Shown: piece by piece, positions 1-7,882 of the stretch
Layout: every line of letters begins with the position of its first letter
Numbering within the stretch: position 1 is the first letter of the stretch
Assembly (NCBI GenBank): GCA_018822435.1
Contig: JAHJKD010000025.1
Location: 1-50,323 of the forward strand
Length of the DNA stretch: 50,323 bases
Direction: 5' to 3'
Source of the DNA: Patescibacteria group bacterium
Lineage (GTDB): Bacteria > Patescibacteriota > Patescibacteriia > UBA9570 > JAHJKD01
Made by a program: the position numbers and the translations under genes
Notes under the pieces: model-generated
Told to the model about the DNA's origin: nothing
Databases searched by the model: none
Seen by the model: only the letters and a program-made list of their open reading frames with translations

Positions 1-88
1 AAGGCGGATAGCTCATTTCTCTGTTCTGGTTTAAAATGATTATAGGGCATCTTTGTTTTGGTTAATAATTACTCGATATAATTATTTT

Positions 89-101
89 ACCTAACTTAGG
101 T
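89..101. promoter_or_regulatory. Palindrome ACCTAA-C-TTAGGT
   Basis: A perfect inverted repeat with 6-bp arms and a 1-nt centre lies about 50 nt upstream of the promoter of the first gene. A near twin (ACCTAA-AA-TTAGGT) sits just before the start codon of the repeat-protein gene on the minus strand at 35026-35041, and both are preceded by TTTT. It may be an operator for a shared regulator. That role is inference. Confidence 0.4.
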
Positions 102-149
102 GTCCTTTTGAATTAATTAAGGTTGGGACCAGAATGTAGGCAGGCTTTA

Positions 150-178
150 TTGATTTAATTGAAAAAATTTGCTATAAT
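150..178 (+). promoter_or_regulatory. Promoter of CaCA exchanger gene
   Basis: TTGATT (150-155), a 17-bp spacer and TATAAT (173-178) form a sigma70-type promoter. A TGn extension precedes the -10 box. The next gene starts at 235, leaving a leader of about 50 nt. Confidence 0.7.
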
Positions 179-194
179 ATATTAGTGACGTGCG

Positions 195-223
195 AAAAAG
201 GCCATGAATCCTGGTCTTTTTTT
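195..223 (+). terminator. Leader hairpin with T-run (attenuator-like)
   Basis: AAAAAGGCC (195-203) pairs with GGTCTTTTT (213-221) around a 9-nt loop and is followed by more T residues. It lies between the promoter at 150-178 and the start codon at 235, so it would act within the leader, either as an attenuator or as a terminator for upstream transcription. Which one applies cannot be told from sequence. Confidence 0.45.
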
Positions 224-234
224 ATACGATTTTT

Positions 235-1326
235 ATGGCAATACTATATTTTTTATTTTTACTGCTAATTTTGGCGATGGCATTCTATGTCATGGCCCAG
301 ATTTGCAATCAATATTTTATTGTTTCCCTGGATAAGATATCCAAGAGGCTTAAATTACCAAAAGATATTGCCGGGGCGACTTTAATGGCTCTCGGCTCTT
401 CCATGCCGGAATTTTTTACAGTAATAATGGCTTTAGTAAAAGTAGGAGACCATGCCAATATCGGAGCTGGTACTGTAGTCGGGTCAGCCATATTTAATGT
501 ATTAGTCATCATTGGCCTGGCCTCTTTTTATTTCCGGGGTAAGCTCAAGTGGCAGCCAGTGGTTAGGGATATGACATTTTATGCTATTTCTATTTTATTA
601 TTGCTTTTTGCATTTAGTGATGGACAGATCGAAATATGGGAAGCCGGCTTTTTCATTATAGTTTATTTGCTTTATTTGTTTGTGCTGTTTTTCTGGAAGA
701 AATTTTATCCTTACAAGCAGGAAGATGTAATCGAAGAAGTGGATGAAGCATTAGATAAAAGAAAAGAAGAAAAATGCCATGATGGAATATTTAATAAAGC
801 TTTGTGTTTAATTGATAGGATTATTGGAGGGATTTTTCCTGATCCGGAAAAGAAAGCCAGGAACGTGCCCTGGGCATTTGGTCTTTCATTATTGGCAATC
901 GCGGGAATTTCGTGGATCTTAGTTGATGTGGCCGTGCGCATGGCAGACTTGCTCAATGTTTCTGATTCCATTGTCGCTCTGACAGTGCTGGCTTTGGGAA
1001 CTTCTGTGCCTGATTTGATAGATACTTTGATAATTGCCAAGAAAGGCCGGGGCGATCAGGCCATTTCTTCAGCTTTGGGTTCAAATATTTTTGATATTCT
1101 CCTCGCTTTTGGTTTACCTTGGATGGTTTATGTTCTCATTCGGGGGGATTTAGTCGTCTCAACAGAGAATTTAAATAGTTCTGTATTTTTATTACTAGCG
1201 ACAGTTGTAGTTTTATTCTTTTTGTTGGTTATTCGGAAATGGCGAGCGGGGAAAAGATCCGGCTTATTCCTGATCGGATTATATTTTCTTTATTTGGCTT
1301 ATGTGATCTGGCAGGCTTTTATTTGA
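235..1326 (+). CDS. CaCA-family Na+/Ca2+ (or cation/H+) exchanger
   Basis: Inner-membrane antiporter of the calcium:cation antiporter superfamily, 363 residues. Both diagnostic alpha repeats are visible. Alpha-1 spans about residues 47-93 with GSSMPE and GSAIFN. Alpha-2 spans about 248-295 with GTSVPD and GSNIFD. These acidic and Ser/Asn residues line the ion site in known exchangers. A charged cytosolic loop at about 160-210 joins the two halves. Length and symmetry match YrbG/NCKX-like bacterial members. The second half keeps Asp (GTSVPD) where many family members have Glu, so ion selectivity is uncertain. A promoter and leader hairpin sit directly upstream. A second CaCA gene lies at 15290. 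Confidence 0.88.
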   Translation: MAILYFLFLLLILAMAFYVMAQICNQYFIVSLDKISKRLKLPKDIAGATLMALGSSMPEFFTVIMALVKVGDHANIGAGTVVGSAIFNVLVIIGLASFYFRGKLKWQPVVRDMTFYAISILLLLFAFSDGQIEIWEAGFFIIVYLLYLFVLFFWKKFYPYKQEDVIEEVDEALDKRKEEKCHDGIFNKALCLIDRIIGGIFPDPEKKARNVPWAFGLSLLAIAGISWILVDVAVRMADLLNVSDSIVALTVLALGTSVPDLIDTLIIAKKGRGDQAISSALGSNIFDILLAFGLPWMVYVLIRGDLVVSTENLNSSVFLLLATVVVLFFLLVIRKWRAGKRSGLFLIGLYFLYLAYVIWQAFI

Positions 1327-1351
1327 GGGATGATTTTTTAACAATACCTTT

Positions 1352-1457
1352 GAATTTTAAACTCTGAATAAATTCAGGGTTTAAAATTCAGGCATTACGA
1401 ATATCTATGGAGTAAAAATAAACCAAGCCCCGAATTTATTCGGGGTATTGGTTTATT
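1352..1457. repeat. Paired hairpin repeat
   Basis: Two strong hairpins lie side by side. The first has 18-bp arms (1352-1369 and 1372-1389) with one G-U pair and a 2-nt loop. The second has inner arms CCCCGAAT/ATTCGGGG (1428-1435, 1438-1445) inside outer arms AATAAACCAA/TTGGTTTATT (1417-1426, 1448-1457). The same two-hairpin design recurs at 9725-9793 with different outer arms. This is probably a dispersed intergenic repeat that may also end transcription of the exchanger gene. Confidence 0.6.
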
Positions 1458-1479
1458 TTGGACCACATTAGAGTCATGT

Positions 1480-1513
1480 AGACCTTGCCAAAAAGGTCTT
1501 TTTTTATTATGAT
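1480..1513 (+). promoter_or_regulatory. ruvA promoter overlapping a palindrome
   Basis: TTGCCA (1485-1490), a 17-bp spacer and TATGAT (1508-1513) form a good promoter 31 nt before ruvA. A hairpin AGACCTT-gccaaa-AAGGTCT (1480-1499) followed by seven T lies over the -35 box and spacer. It could be a terminator for upstream transcription or an operator. The position is directly seen and the role is inferred. Confidence 0.5.
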
Positions 1514-1543
1514 ATATAAGCTTTTTATTTATTTTTATTAAAA

Positions 1544-2113
1544 ATGATTGCTTATATAAAAGGAGAAATAAAATTTAAAGACGAGTATTTAATAGTGGAA
1601 AGGCAAGGCATCGGCTACAAGGTTTTTGTACCGACTGATTTGCTCGCCAAGAAGAAAGCGGGCGATGAGGTGGCTTTATTTACCCACGAATACCATCGGG
1701 ACGACGGGGCCGACCTTTACGGCTTTGAATCTCCGGACCAACTCAGGTTTTTTGAAGAAGTTACGAATGTATCGGGCATCGGACCAAAATCCGGCATTGC
1801 CATGTTATCACAATTTAAAGTCAATGATATTAAAAAATCAATTATTCATGGAGACACTAGCTTGCTTACGAAAGTGTCAGGCATTGGCAAGAAAACAGCC
1901 GACCGATTGATCTTGGAATTAAAAGATAAAATAAGCGTGGGCAAAGAAGAAGGCGCATCGATTGGTGAAGTAACTTCAGCGGACGAAGCTTTAGAAGCCT
2001 TGATGAGCCTAGGATATTCTCAATCAGAAGGATTACAGGCATTAAATAATATTGATCGAAATTTAAAAACAGAAGAAAAAGTTAAATTAGCCTTAAAAAA
2101 TCTGGGTAGATAA
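1544..2113 (+). CDS. ruvA: Holliday junction branch migration protein RuvA
   Basis: DNA-binding subunit of the RuvAB branch-migration motor that processes recombination junctions in the cytoplasm. The 189 residues match the usual length. Residues 1-65 form the OB-fold domain I (MIAYIKG start). Two helix-hairpin-helix motifs, VSGIGPKSG (about 75) and VSGIGKKTA (about 110), bind the DNA backbone. Residues from about 143 form the flexible domain III that contacts RuvB. ruvB and ruvC are not in the window. The start ATG has no clear Shine-Dalgarno sequence. The downstream gene begins 1 nt after the stop, which implies co-translation with envelope genes. Confidence 0.95.
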   Translation: MIAYIKGEIKFKDEYLIVERQGIGYKVFVPTDLLAKKKAGDEVALFTHEYHRDDGADLYGFESPDQLRFFEEVTNVSGIGPKSGIAMLSQFKVNDIKKSIIHGDTSLLTKVSGIGKKTADRLILELKDKISVGKEEGASIGEVTSADEALEALMSLGYSQSEGLQALNNIDRNLKTEEKVKLALKNLGR

Positions 2114-2114
2114 A

Positions 2115-3068
2115 ATGAAAGTTAAATTCATAGAAGAAAGAGAGAAATGGAATAAATTCGTGGTCAGGAGCGGGGGTTCTTTTTTGCAGTCTTGGGCCTG
2201 GGGTAATTTTCAGCATGATTACGGCCGGGATGTAAAAAGAATTGCCGTAGAACAAGATGGAGAAATTATTGCTGGTGCCCAAATTATTTCATACCAATTA
2301 CCAGCCAAAAGAACTTATTTTTTTTCACCGCGCGGCCCAGTTGTTTTTCATGATTTGATTTTAGAAAAAATTAGGGAAATGGCGCCAAAAGACAATTGTT
2401 TGTTTTGGAAGCTGGAGCCAATGGAGGAAGATGTCGCGGAAAAATTAAATTTAAGAAAAGTCCAGGATGTACATCCAAAAAAAACGTTGATTTTAGATAT
2501 TACTCCGGAAGAAGATGAGCTGCTGAAGAACATGAAACCAAAAACAAGATATAATATCAGATTAGCCAAGAAAAAAGGTGTGAAAATAAGAGTATCCTCA
2601 GAAGTGGAAGCCTTAGATAAATTTTATGATTTATTGAATGCCACAGCTGACCGGCAGCAAATCAGAGTTTTCCCCCGATCCTATTATCAATTAATGGTTC
2701 ACATTTTAGAAGAACAGAGCCTGGCCAAGGTTTATTTGGCAGAATACGAAGGTGAAGTAATCGCGGCAAATTTGATGTTAGCTTTTGGCCATACCATGAC
2801 TTATTTGCATGGCGGCACATCTCAAGATCATCGTAATGTAATGGCGCCACAGCTTTTACAATGGCAGGCGATTCTTGATGCAAAGGAAGCGGGCCTGAAG
2901 CGTTATGATTTTTTCGGGATTTCAGATGAAAAGCCATCATGGGCCGGCATTACTCGTTTTAAAAGAGGTTTTGGCGGAGAAGAAGTGATATATCCGGGCA
3001 CGTTTGAATTGCCATTAAATAATATGTGGTATGAGGCATATCGAGTAGTTAAGAAATTCAAGAGTTAA
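2115..3068 (+). CDS. FemAB/FemX-like aminoacyltransferase (peptidoglycan bridge formation)
   Basis: A 317-residue protein resembling the lipid II:glycine glycyltransferase (FemX/MurM) group. These enzymes add amino acids from aminoacyl-tRNA to the peptide stem of lipid II at the inner face of the membrane. It shows the paired GNAT-like layout. An early segment has QSWAWGNFQ. A central basic stretch (MKPKTRYNIRLAKKKGV, about 138-154) is typical of the family. The C-terminal part carries AANLMLAFG, YLHGGTS, DFFGI and FKRGFGGE. The substrate amino acid cannot be read from sequence. It sits between ruvA and a nucleotidyltransferase with 1-2 nt gaps. Confidence 0.82.
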   Translation: MKVKFIEEREKWNKFVVRSGGSFLQSWAWGNFQHDYGRDVKRIAVEQDGEIIAGAQIISYQLPAKRTYFFSPRGPVVFHDLILEKIREMAPKDNCLFWKLEPMEEDVAEKLNLRKVQDVHPKKTLILDITPEEDELLKNMKPKTRYNIRLAKKKGVKIRVSSEVEALDKFYDLLNATADRQQIRVFPRSYYQLMVHILEEQSLAKVYLAEYEGEVIAANLMLAFGHTMTYLHGGTSQDHRNVMAPQLLQWQAILDAKEAGLKRYDFFGISDEKPSWAGITRFKRGFGGEEVIYPGTFELPLNNMWYEAYRVVKKFKS

Positions 3069-3070
3069 AC

Positions 3071-3787
3071 ATGAAAGTAGTTGTCGCAGCGGCCGGTAAA
3101 GGCACGCGCATGAAAGAATTAGGTTTTGATAAACCAAAACATTTATTGGAAGTGCATGGCCGACCTTTTTTAGAATATTTACTAAATAACATTAAAGAAG
3201 CTGGATTTACAGATATTATAGTAGTGGGGGGATATAAGATTGAGAAAGTTCAGGAATTTTTAAATAAATATGATAAAGATATTGTGCTTGTGAACCAACG
3301 GGAAAAAATAAAGGATGAAAGATACGGTACTACGCCTCCGATAGAAGCGGTAGTCGACCTGATTAAAAATGAAGAATTTATTTTTTTGTCCGGAGATAAT
3401 TTATATGCGCCAGAAGATTTAAAAAAATTAGGGGATTGTGAAGGCTTTAATTGCTTAGGGGCGCATATTAGCGATCATCCCGAGCTTTACGGAGTGATTC
3501 AAAAAAATAACAAGGGTGGTTTGGAAAAGATCGTAGAGAAACCTTTGAATGAAATCGGCAAACAGATAAGCATTGGCGCCTACAGATTCACGCCAGATAT
3601 CATAAAAGAAATAAAGAAAGTGGATGAATCGGAAAGAGGTGAATATGAACTGGTAGATGCGGTTAATATGCTGGCCCAGAAAAAGCCGGTAAAAGTAGTG
3701 GAATTCAAGAAATATTGGTTTGATTTTGGCAAGCCAGAAGATATAAATATTTTGGAAGATTTTTTAGATGAAGAACACATCAAATAA
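3071..3787 (+). CDS. Sugar-phosphate nucleotidyltransferase
   Basis: A 238-residue single-domain NTP_transferase fold enzyme that should join a sugar 1-phosphate to an NTP to give an activated NDP-sugar and pyrophosphate. The signature GKGTRM (residues 9-14) with PKHLLEV binds the nucleotide phosphates. LSGDN (D109) supplies a metal ligand. EKP (about 157) and GAYRF are also typical. It lacks the left-handed beta helix of GlmU, so it is only a pyrophosphorylase. The sugar is unknown. The neighbours suggest a role in wall or surface polymer precursor supply. Confidence 0.82.
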   Translation: MKVVVAAAGKGTRMKELGFDKPKHLLEVHGRPFLEYLLNNIKEAGFTDIIVVGGYKIEKVQEFLNKYDKDIVLVNQREKIKDERYGTTPPIEAVVDLIKNEEFIFLSGDNLYAPEDLKKLGDCEGFNCLGAHISDHPELYGVIQKNNKGGLEKIVEKPLNEIGKQISIGAYRFTPDIIKEIKKVDESERGEYELVDAVNMLAQKKPVKVVEFKKYWFDFGKPEDINILEDFLDEEHIK

Positions 3788-3791
3788 AAAA

Positions 3792-4706
3792 ATGCGGGTT
3801 GTTACAATCGGGGGAGGTTCAGGGCAATCTCTGCTTTTAGAGCATTTAAAAAATTATGATCTTGATATAACCGCCATCGTGTCCATGGTGGACAGCGGCG
3901 GGTCAACCGGGGAGCTGCGAAAAGAGCTGGGCGTGTTGCCGCCAGGCGATGTGAGAAAATGTTTGATTGCGCTGGCAACTAAGCATCCGGAATTGCAGGA
4001 GGCGGCCGCCACTCGATTTAATGACGGACATAATTTTGGTAATTTTATGTTGTCTGGTTTGGAATTGAAATTAGGCGGTTTTGATAAAGCGGTCAGGCAT
4101 ATGGAGAAAGTCTGGGATACGGCCGGCCGGATAGAGCCAAGTACTTTGGACAAGGCACAGTTAGTGGCGCGCCTGGAGAACGGAAGCCTGCTTTCCGGAG
4201 AAGCAAATATTGACGTGCCCAAAGGAGGGCGGGCAAAAATTAAACAGGTTTTTCTGGCACCGCGCGCCCAAGCATATAAAGGAGCGATTAGCGCGATCAA
4301 GAAAGCGGATTTCATTATTTACACAATCGGCGATCTTTATACCAGCCTGATTCCGAATTTATTGTGCCAAGGAATCCCCGAAGCTATTAAAAAATCCAAA
4401 GCAGTAAAGATATTTACTATTAACCGGACAAATAAAAAAGGTGAAACTGATGACTACGAGGCGACAGATTACATCGAAACTTTGCTGGCGTATTTAAGGC
4501 CTGATTCATTGGATATTGTTCTGTTGGATAAAAGTAAAAATAAACCAGGCCGGGGCTATCAACGGGTAAAAAATAATATATTTCAGATCGAAAGAATGGG
4601 AATACAAGTTGAAGAAGCGATTTTAACTTCAAAAAAAGATCCGAACCATATAGACGGAGCAAAATTAGCTAAAGCAATCAATAATTTATGCCAAAAATTC
4701 TCTTAG
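3792..4706 (+). CDS. yvcK: YvcK/CofD-like gluconeogenesis factor family protein
   Basis: About 304 residues. The N-terminus reads MRVVTIGGGSGQS, followed by SMVDSGGSTGELR and PPGDVRKCLIAL, and then by DGHNFGNFMLSGL. These are hallmarks of the YvcK/YbhK branch of the CofD-like fold. YvcK binds UDP-sugars and controls carbon flow to peptidoglycan and cell shape in Firmicutes, which agrees with the envelope neighbours. I chose ATG 3792, 4 nt after the previous stop. An in-frame ATG at 3768 would add eight residues and overlap the upstream gene by 20 nt. The gene ends inside the start of the next one. Confidence 0.85.
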   Translation: MRVVTIGGGSGQSLLLEHLKNYDLDITAIVSMVDSGGSTGELRKELGVLPPGDVRKCLIALATKHPELQEAAATRFNDGHNFGNFMLSGLELKLGGFDKAVRHMEKVWDTAGRIEPSTLDKAQLVARLENGSLLSGEANIDVPKGGRAKIKQVFLAPRAQAYKGAISAIKKADFIIYTIGDLYTSLIPNLLCQGIPEAIKKSKAVKIFTINRTNKKGETDDYEATDYIETLLAYLRPDSLDIVLLDKSKNKPGRGYQRVKNNIFQIERMGIQVEEAILTSKKDPNHIDGAKLAKAINNLCQKFS

Positions 4707-5290
4707 ATTTCGACTACACACTTTTTGACGTGGAAAAGTTCAAAGACGCTTTGTATAAGGCGATGCGTCCTTATATGGAAAATAAATCGCATAAATTTTG
4801 GCAGGAAGAAAAGCGCAAGGTCCAGAGCGAGCGAAAAGGCTATGATCCTAAAAAGCACATCGCCTTAATTGTGCCTGATAAAAAAGATAGAAAGAAAGCA
4901 GAGGCGGCAGTCGAGAAGACAATCAAAACAGCCAAGAAATATTTATATAAAGACACGGATTGGTTTTTTAAGAAATATAAGGATTATGATTTGCACATTG
5001 TGACTTTTGGGTTTGATAAATTCCAAAAAGAAAAGATCAAGGCGACCGGTTTAGATAAATTGGCCAAAGTTACTATTACTAAAGGCAGAAAAGCGCCGTA
5101 TTTTAATAAGATTCTTAAGGGCAAGCAACCAGTAGTATTTATAGATGATAAAGGTGATGAAATTGATGCCGCTAAAACCAGGTATCCGCGGGTGGTCTGC
5201 TATTGGATGCGGCGGCCAGGCGGCAAGTTTTTAGACATGCCTTGTCGAAAATATGATCATAAAATTACTAATTTAAAAATTAAATTATAA
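4688..5290 (+). CDS. HAD-superfamily hydrolase-like protein
   Basis: 200 residues. Motif I is DFDYT, with nucleophile D7 and acid/base D9. Motif II is a Thr in HIVTFG (about 106). A Lys-rich stretch near 132-141 fits motif III. FIDDKGDE (D153, D154) is motif IV. These are the four catalytic motifs of HAD phosphatases. The cap region (about 15-90) is helical and rich in Lys/Arg. The substrate is not predictable. The start overlaps the yvcK-like gene by 19 nt, so the two are likely translationally coupled. Confidence 0.75.
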   Translation: MPKILLDFDYTLFDVEKFKDALYKAMRPYMENKSHKFWQEEKRKVQSERKGYDPKKHIALIVPDKKDRKKAEAAVEKTIKTAKKYLYKDTDWFFKKYKDYDLHIVTFGFDKFQKEKIKATGLDKLAKVTITKGRKAPYFNKILKGKQPVVFIDDKGDEIDAAKTRYPRVVCYWMRRPGGKFLDMPCRKYDHKITNLKIKL

Positions 5291-5294
5291 AACT

Positions 5295-5564
5295 ATGGCA
5301 AATGTACCAGGATATGTGCGCGGCTCAGGAGGAAAAAAGACGTATAGTGTCGGCGGCAATACTATTGTGGTGGAAGATGAAATAAATGACATAACATTAA
5401 GATCTGTTTTTGAGGCCATCAATCAAGATCCAGAAATTCCAAAAAGATGTGCGCTTAGTAAAAATGCTTTTGGCCCGGTTAATGGGCAGTATTTTTATTT
5501 TCCGTCAAAAGGCGGAGGGCTTCTTTCAAGAAGCAGCAGCAGATTGATCAAGCCGACCAGATAA
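5295..5564 (+). CDS. Small hypothetical protein, Gly/Ser-rich ends
   Basis: 89 residues that I do not recognise. It opens with a Gly-rich basic segment (YVRGSGGKKTYSVGG), has an acidic middle (VVEDEINDITLRSVFEAI), and ends Gly/Ser/Arg-rich (SKGGGLLSRSSSR). No membrane segment or signal peptide is seen. It is held in the operon by a 4-nt gap upstream and a TAATG overlap with xseA, so translation is credible. Its role is unknown. Confidence 0.6.
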   Translation: MANVPGYVRGSGGKKTYSVGGNTIVVEDEINDITLRSVFEAINQDPEIPKRCALSKNAFGPVNGQYFYFPSKGGGLLSRSSSRLIKPTR

Positions 5565-6646
5565 TGCAAATATATTCAGTCTCAGAATTCAATAAGGAAA
5601 TAAACGAACTTTTAGCCCAGGTGCCTCTTTGCGTACAAGGCGAAGTAAGTGAGTTTAATATTTCGCAAAACAGGTTTGTCTGGTTCAAGTTGAAGGACGA
5701 CAAAAGCTCTTTTAATTGTTTTATGATGATTTTCAGCCTGAAGCAGGAAATTGAAGACGGCATGGAAATTAAAATTTATGGCACGCCGGGTGTATTCCAA
5801 AAATCAGGCCAGTTTAGGTTCATGGTCAAACAGATCGAGTTGGTAGGAGAGGGGTCGGTGAAAAAGCAGTTTGAATTATTAAAGAAGAAGCTAGAAGCAG
5901 AAGGGCTGTTTGATGAATCCAGAAAAAGAGCTTTACCTGTTTTTCCGCAAAAGATCGGTTTGGTGACCAGCGAGAGCGCGGCCGCTTTTACAGATGTGAA
6001 TCGGGTATTAAATAACAGGTGGGCCGGTTTGGAAATTATTTTTTATAACACGCAAGTACAAGGTGATGCGGCCATTGGACAGATTGTGGATGGATTGAAT
6101 CATTTGAATGAACATCATCCAGATTTGGACGCCATTATTTTAACTAGAGGCGGAGGCAGTATGGAAGATTTGCAGGCGTTTAATACAGAAGATGTGGCCC
6201 GGGCGATTTTTGCCTCGAACATCCCGATAATTTCCGGGGTAGGGCATGAACGCGACGTTACTATTGCGGATTATGTGGCTGATAAGCGGGCCGCTACGCC
6301 GTCTAATGCAGCGGAATTATTGGTGCCGCATAAAGACGATGTGAAATTTCAGATTGAGCAAATAGAAAAAGACATGCAAAATGAGTTGTTAAGGAAGATT
6401 GAGAATAGGAAAGAAGCGATCAGTCGGTTTTTTGGATCGCTTGATATGAGGATCAATTTTTTTAAAGGAGAAATTGATCGCTATATCAACTTGTTGAAAT
6501 CTTATAACCCGGGAAACGTATTAAAAAGGGGATATAGCATTACTAGAATTAATAATGAGATCGTGAAAAGTGTTAAAGCCGTTAAAAAAGGCCAGCAATT
6601 AGAAACACAGCTGGCTGACGGGAAGATTGAATCGATAACTAAATAA
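5564..6646 (+). CDS. xseA: Exodeoxyribonuclease VII large subunit
   Basis: Large subunit of exonuclease VII, which degrades single-stranded DNA from both ends in repair and in removal of long overhangs. Residues 1-100 form an OB-fold with typical motifs (QGEVSEF, FKLKDD). The catalytic core carries ILTRGGGSMEDLQAFN and SGVGHERDVTIADYVADKRAATPSNAAE. A short coiled C-terminal region ends in the conserved RGYSI segment. At 360 residues it is shorter than the E. coli enzyme, mainly in the coiled coil. Its start overlaps the previous stop (TAATG), and xseB follows after 10 nt. Confidence 0.93.
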   Translation: MQIYSVSEFNKEINELLAQVPLCVQGEVSEFNISQNRFVWFKLKDDKSSFNCFMMIFSLKQEIEDGMEIKIYGTPGVFQKSGQFRFMVKQIELVGEGSVKKQFELLKKKLEAEGLFDESRKRALPVFPQKIGLVTSESAAAFTDVNRVLNNRWAGLEIIFYNTQVQGDAAIGQIVDGLNHLNEHHPDLDAIILTRGGGSMEDLQAFNTEDVARAIFASNIPIISGVGHERDVTIADYVADKRAATPSNAAELLVPHKDDVKFQIEQIEKDMQNELLRKIENRKEAISRFFGSLDMRINFFKGEIDRYINLLKSYNPGNVLKRGYSITRINNEIVKSVKAVKKGQQLETQLADGKIESITK

Positions 6647-6656
6647 GAAAATATAT

Positions 6657-6890
6657 ATGCCGAAAAAAAAGACAATCTCTCGACAAGCTCGAGACAAGAA
6701 TGCAAAACAGCCAGATTTCCAGAAAAAATTTGAAGAGCTGGAAAAAATCACAAATGAATTTGAATCTGGCGATCTAGACTTGGAAAAAGGCTTGAAAAAA
6801 TATGAGCAAGGCATAAAATTAGCCAATGAGTTAAAAAAGCAACTTGAGGAAATGGAGAACCAAGTTAAAAAAATAAATACAAAAAAGTAA
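6657..6890 (+). CDS. xseB: Exodeoxyribonuclease VII small subunit
   Basis: 77 residues. The three-helix core FEELEKITNEFESGDLDLEKGLKKYEQG is diagnostic of XseB, which packs on the XseA coiled coil. The N-terminus has an extra basic tail of about 20 residues. Its codons 8-13 are made by the palindrome TCTCGA-caagc-TCGAGA (6678-6694), so a dispersed repeat seems to have been absorbed in frame. The stop overlaps the next start (TAATG). Confidence 0.9.
   Translation: MPKKKTISRQARDKNAKQPDFQKKFEELEKITNEFESGDLDLEKGLKKYEQGIKLANELKKQLEEMENQVKKINTKK
6678..6694. repeat. Palindromic element inside xseB
   Basis: TCTCGA-CAAGC-TCGAGA lies in the codons for the non-conserved N-terminal tail of XseB. It resembles the CGACAAGCTC core of small palindromic repeats common in many bacterial genomes. 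Homology to such a family is from memory and untested. Confidence 0.4.
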
Positions 6891-7882
6891 TGTCTCAAAA
6901 AGTAAAATCGATAAATAATTTAGGGCCGCTTTCAACCCTGCTGGCAAAAACAGCGATCAAGCAGGGGGCAAAAATTAAAGTTATCTCCTTACCGGCTGTA
7001 TTCTGGGTAATCAAGGGAACAAAGAAGTGGTTGTTTTTCGGAGTCTACACTCCACTCAACAAATTGCCGGGCGGTAAAATAGCTGACAATAAAAAGCTGA
7101 CCAAAAAAATTTGGCAGGAAGCAAAGATTCCTATAGCGCAAGATTTAGTGGTTACTCCAGATAATTACAAAAAATTACTTAGCAAGACAGATATTAATTT
7201 TCCCGTGGTAGCCAAACCAATGGCGGGAACATTAAAGGGAATTGGCGTAGTGACCAATATCAGAACGAAAAAAACTTTAGGCAAAATTGTGAAAAAACTT
7301 TTTATTAAAGGCCACCACCGCGTATTAGTTGAAGAATTTTATAGCGGCCTTAATGATTATCGGGTATTGGTGTTAAAAGGAAAAATAATTGCAGTGGCCA
7401 GGAGAATTCCACCATTTGTGGTGGGTGATGGTAAAGGCTCTATTAAAAAATTATTGGAAGAGAAAAATGCAGAACGCAAGAAATCAAAAGAAATTAAATT
7501 AGGCCTGATAAAAGTGGATGAAGAAATGAAAATGAATCTGAAAAATCAGAAATTATCTTTAAAGTCCGTACCAAAAGTTGGCGAAACAATATGTGTAAAG
7601 AATGTTTGTAATTTAGGAGCGGGCGGAGAAGTGGAAGATGTGACCAGCAAGATATGCAAATACAATAAAGACTTGGCTATCAAAGCAGCTGAAGTTATGG
7701 ACCTGGAATTAGCGGGCCTGGATTTTTTATGCGATGACATTGCCAAGCCTCTTAAAAAAGGAAAGGGTATTTTATTAGAAGTAAATGAACACCCGGACAT
7801 TGCTTTGCATCATTTCCCGCAAATCGGCCGGCCTAAATTAGTAGCTGATCAGATCATTAAAGAAATATTGAAACAGAAATGA
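6890..7882 (+). CDS. ATP-grasp ligase, cyanophycin-synthetase-like (copy 1)
   Basis: 330 residues with an ATP-grasp fold. Visible elements are KPMAGTLKGIGV (ATP-binding loop), VEEFYSGLNDYRVLVLKGKIIAVARR, the GDGKGSIKKLLEEKN segment, CNLGAGGEVEDVT, and LLEVNEHPDI (metal-binding Glu/Asn). The order and wording match the ATP-grasp half of cyanophycin synthetase and GshF-like ligases. The Mur-ligase half is absent. It probably joins an amino acid to a carboxylate by way of an acyl phosphate. Its substrate is unknown. It overlaps a paralogue by 4 nt. The context is an envelope operon. Confidence 0.8.
   Translation: MSQKVKSINNLGPLSTLLAKTAIKQGAKIKVISLPAVFWVIKGTKKWLFFGVYTPLNKLPGGKIADNKKLTKKIWQEAKIPIAQDLVVTPDNYKKLLSKTDINFPVVAKPMAGTLKGIGVVTNIRTKKTLGKIVKKLFIKGHHRVLVEEFYSGLNDYRVLVLKGKIIAVARRIPPFVVGDGKGSIKKLLEEKNAERKKSKEIKLGLIKVDEEMKMNLKNQKLSLKSVPKVGETICVKNVCNLGAGGEVEDVTSKICKYNKDLAIKAAEVMDLELAGLDFLCDDIAKPLKKGKGILLEVNEHPDIALHHFPQIGRPKLVADQIIKEILKQK

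Noticed and set aside
1-149. Possible gene end at the left edge
   Set aside because: No supported reading frame was found. The AAGGCGGATA at the very start resembles the tail of the palindromic repeat at 47634 but is too short to call.
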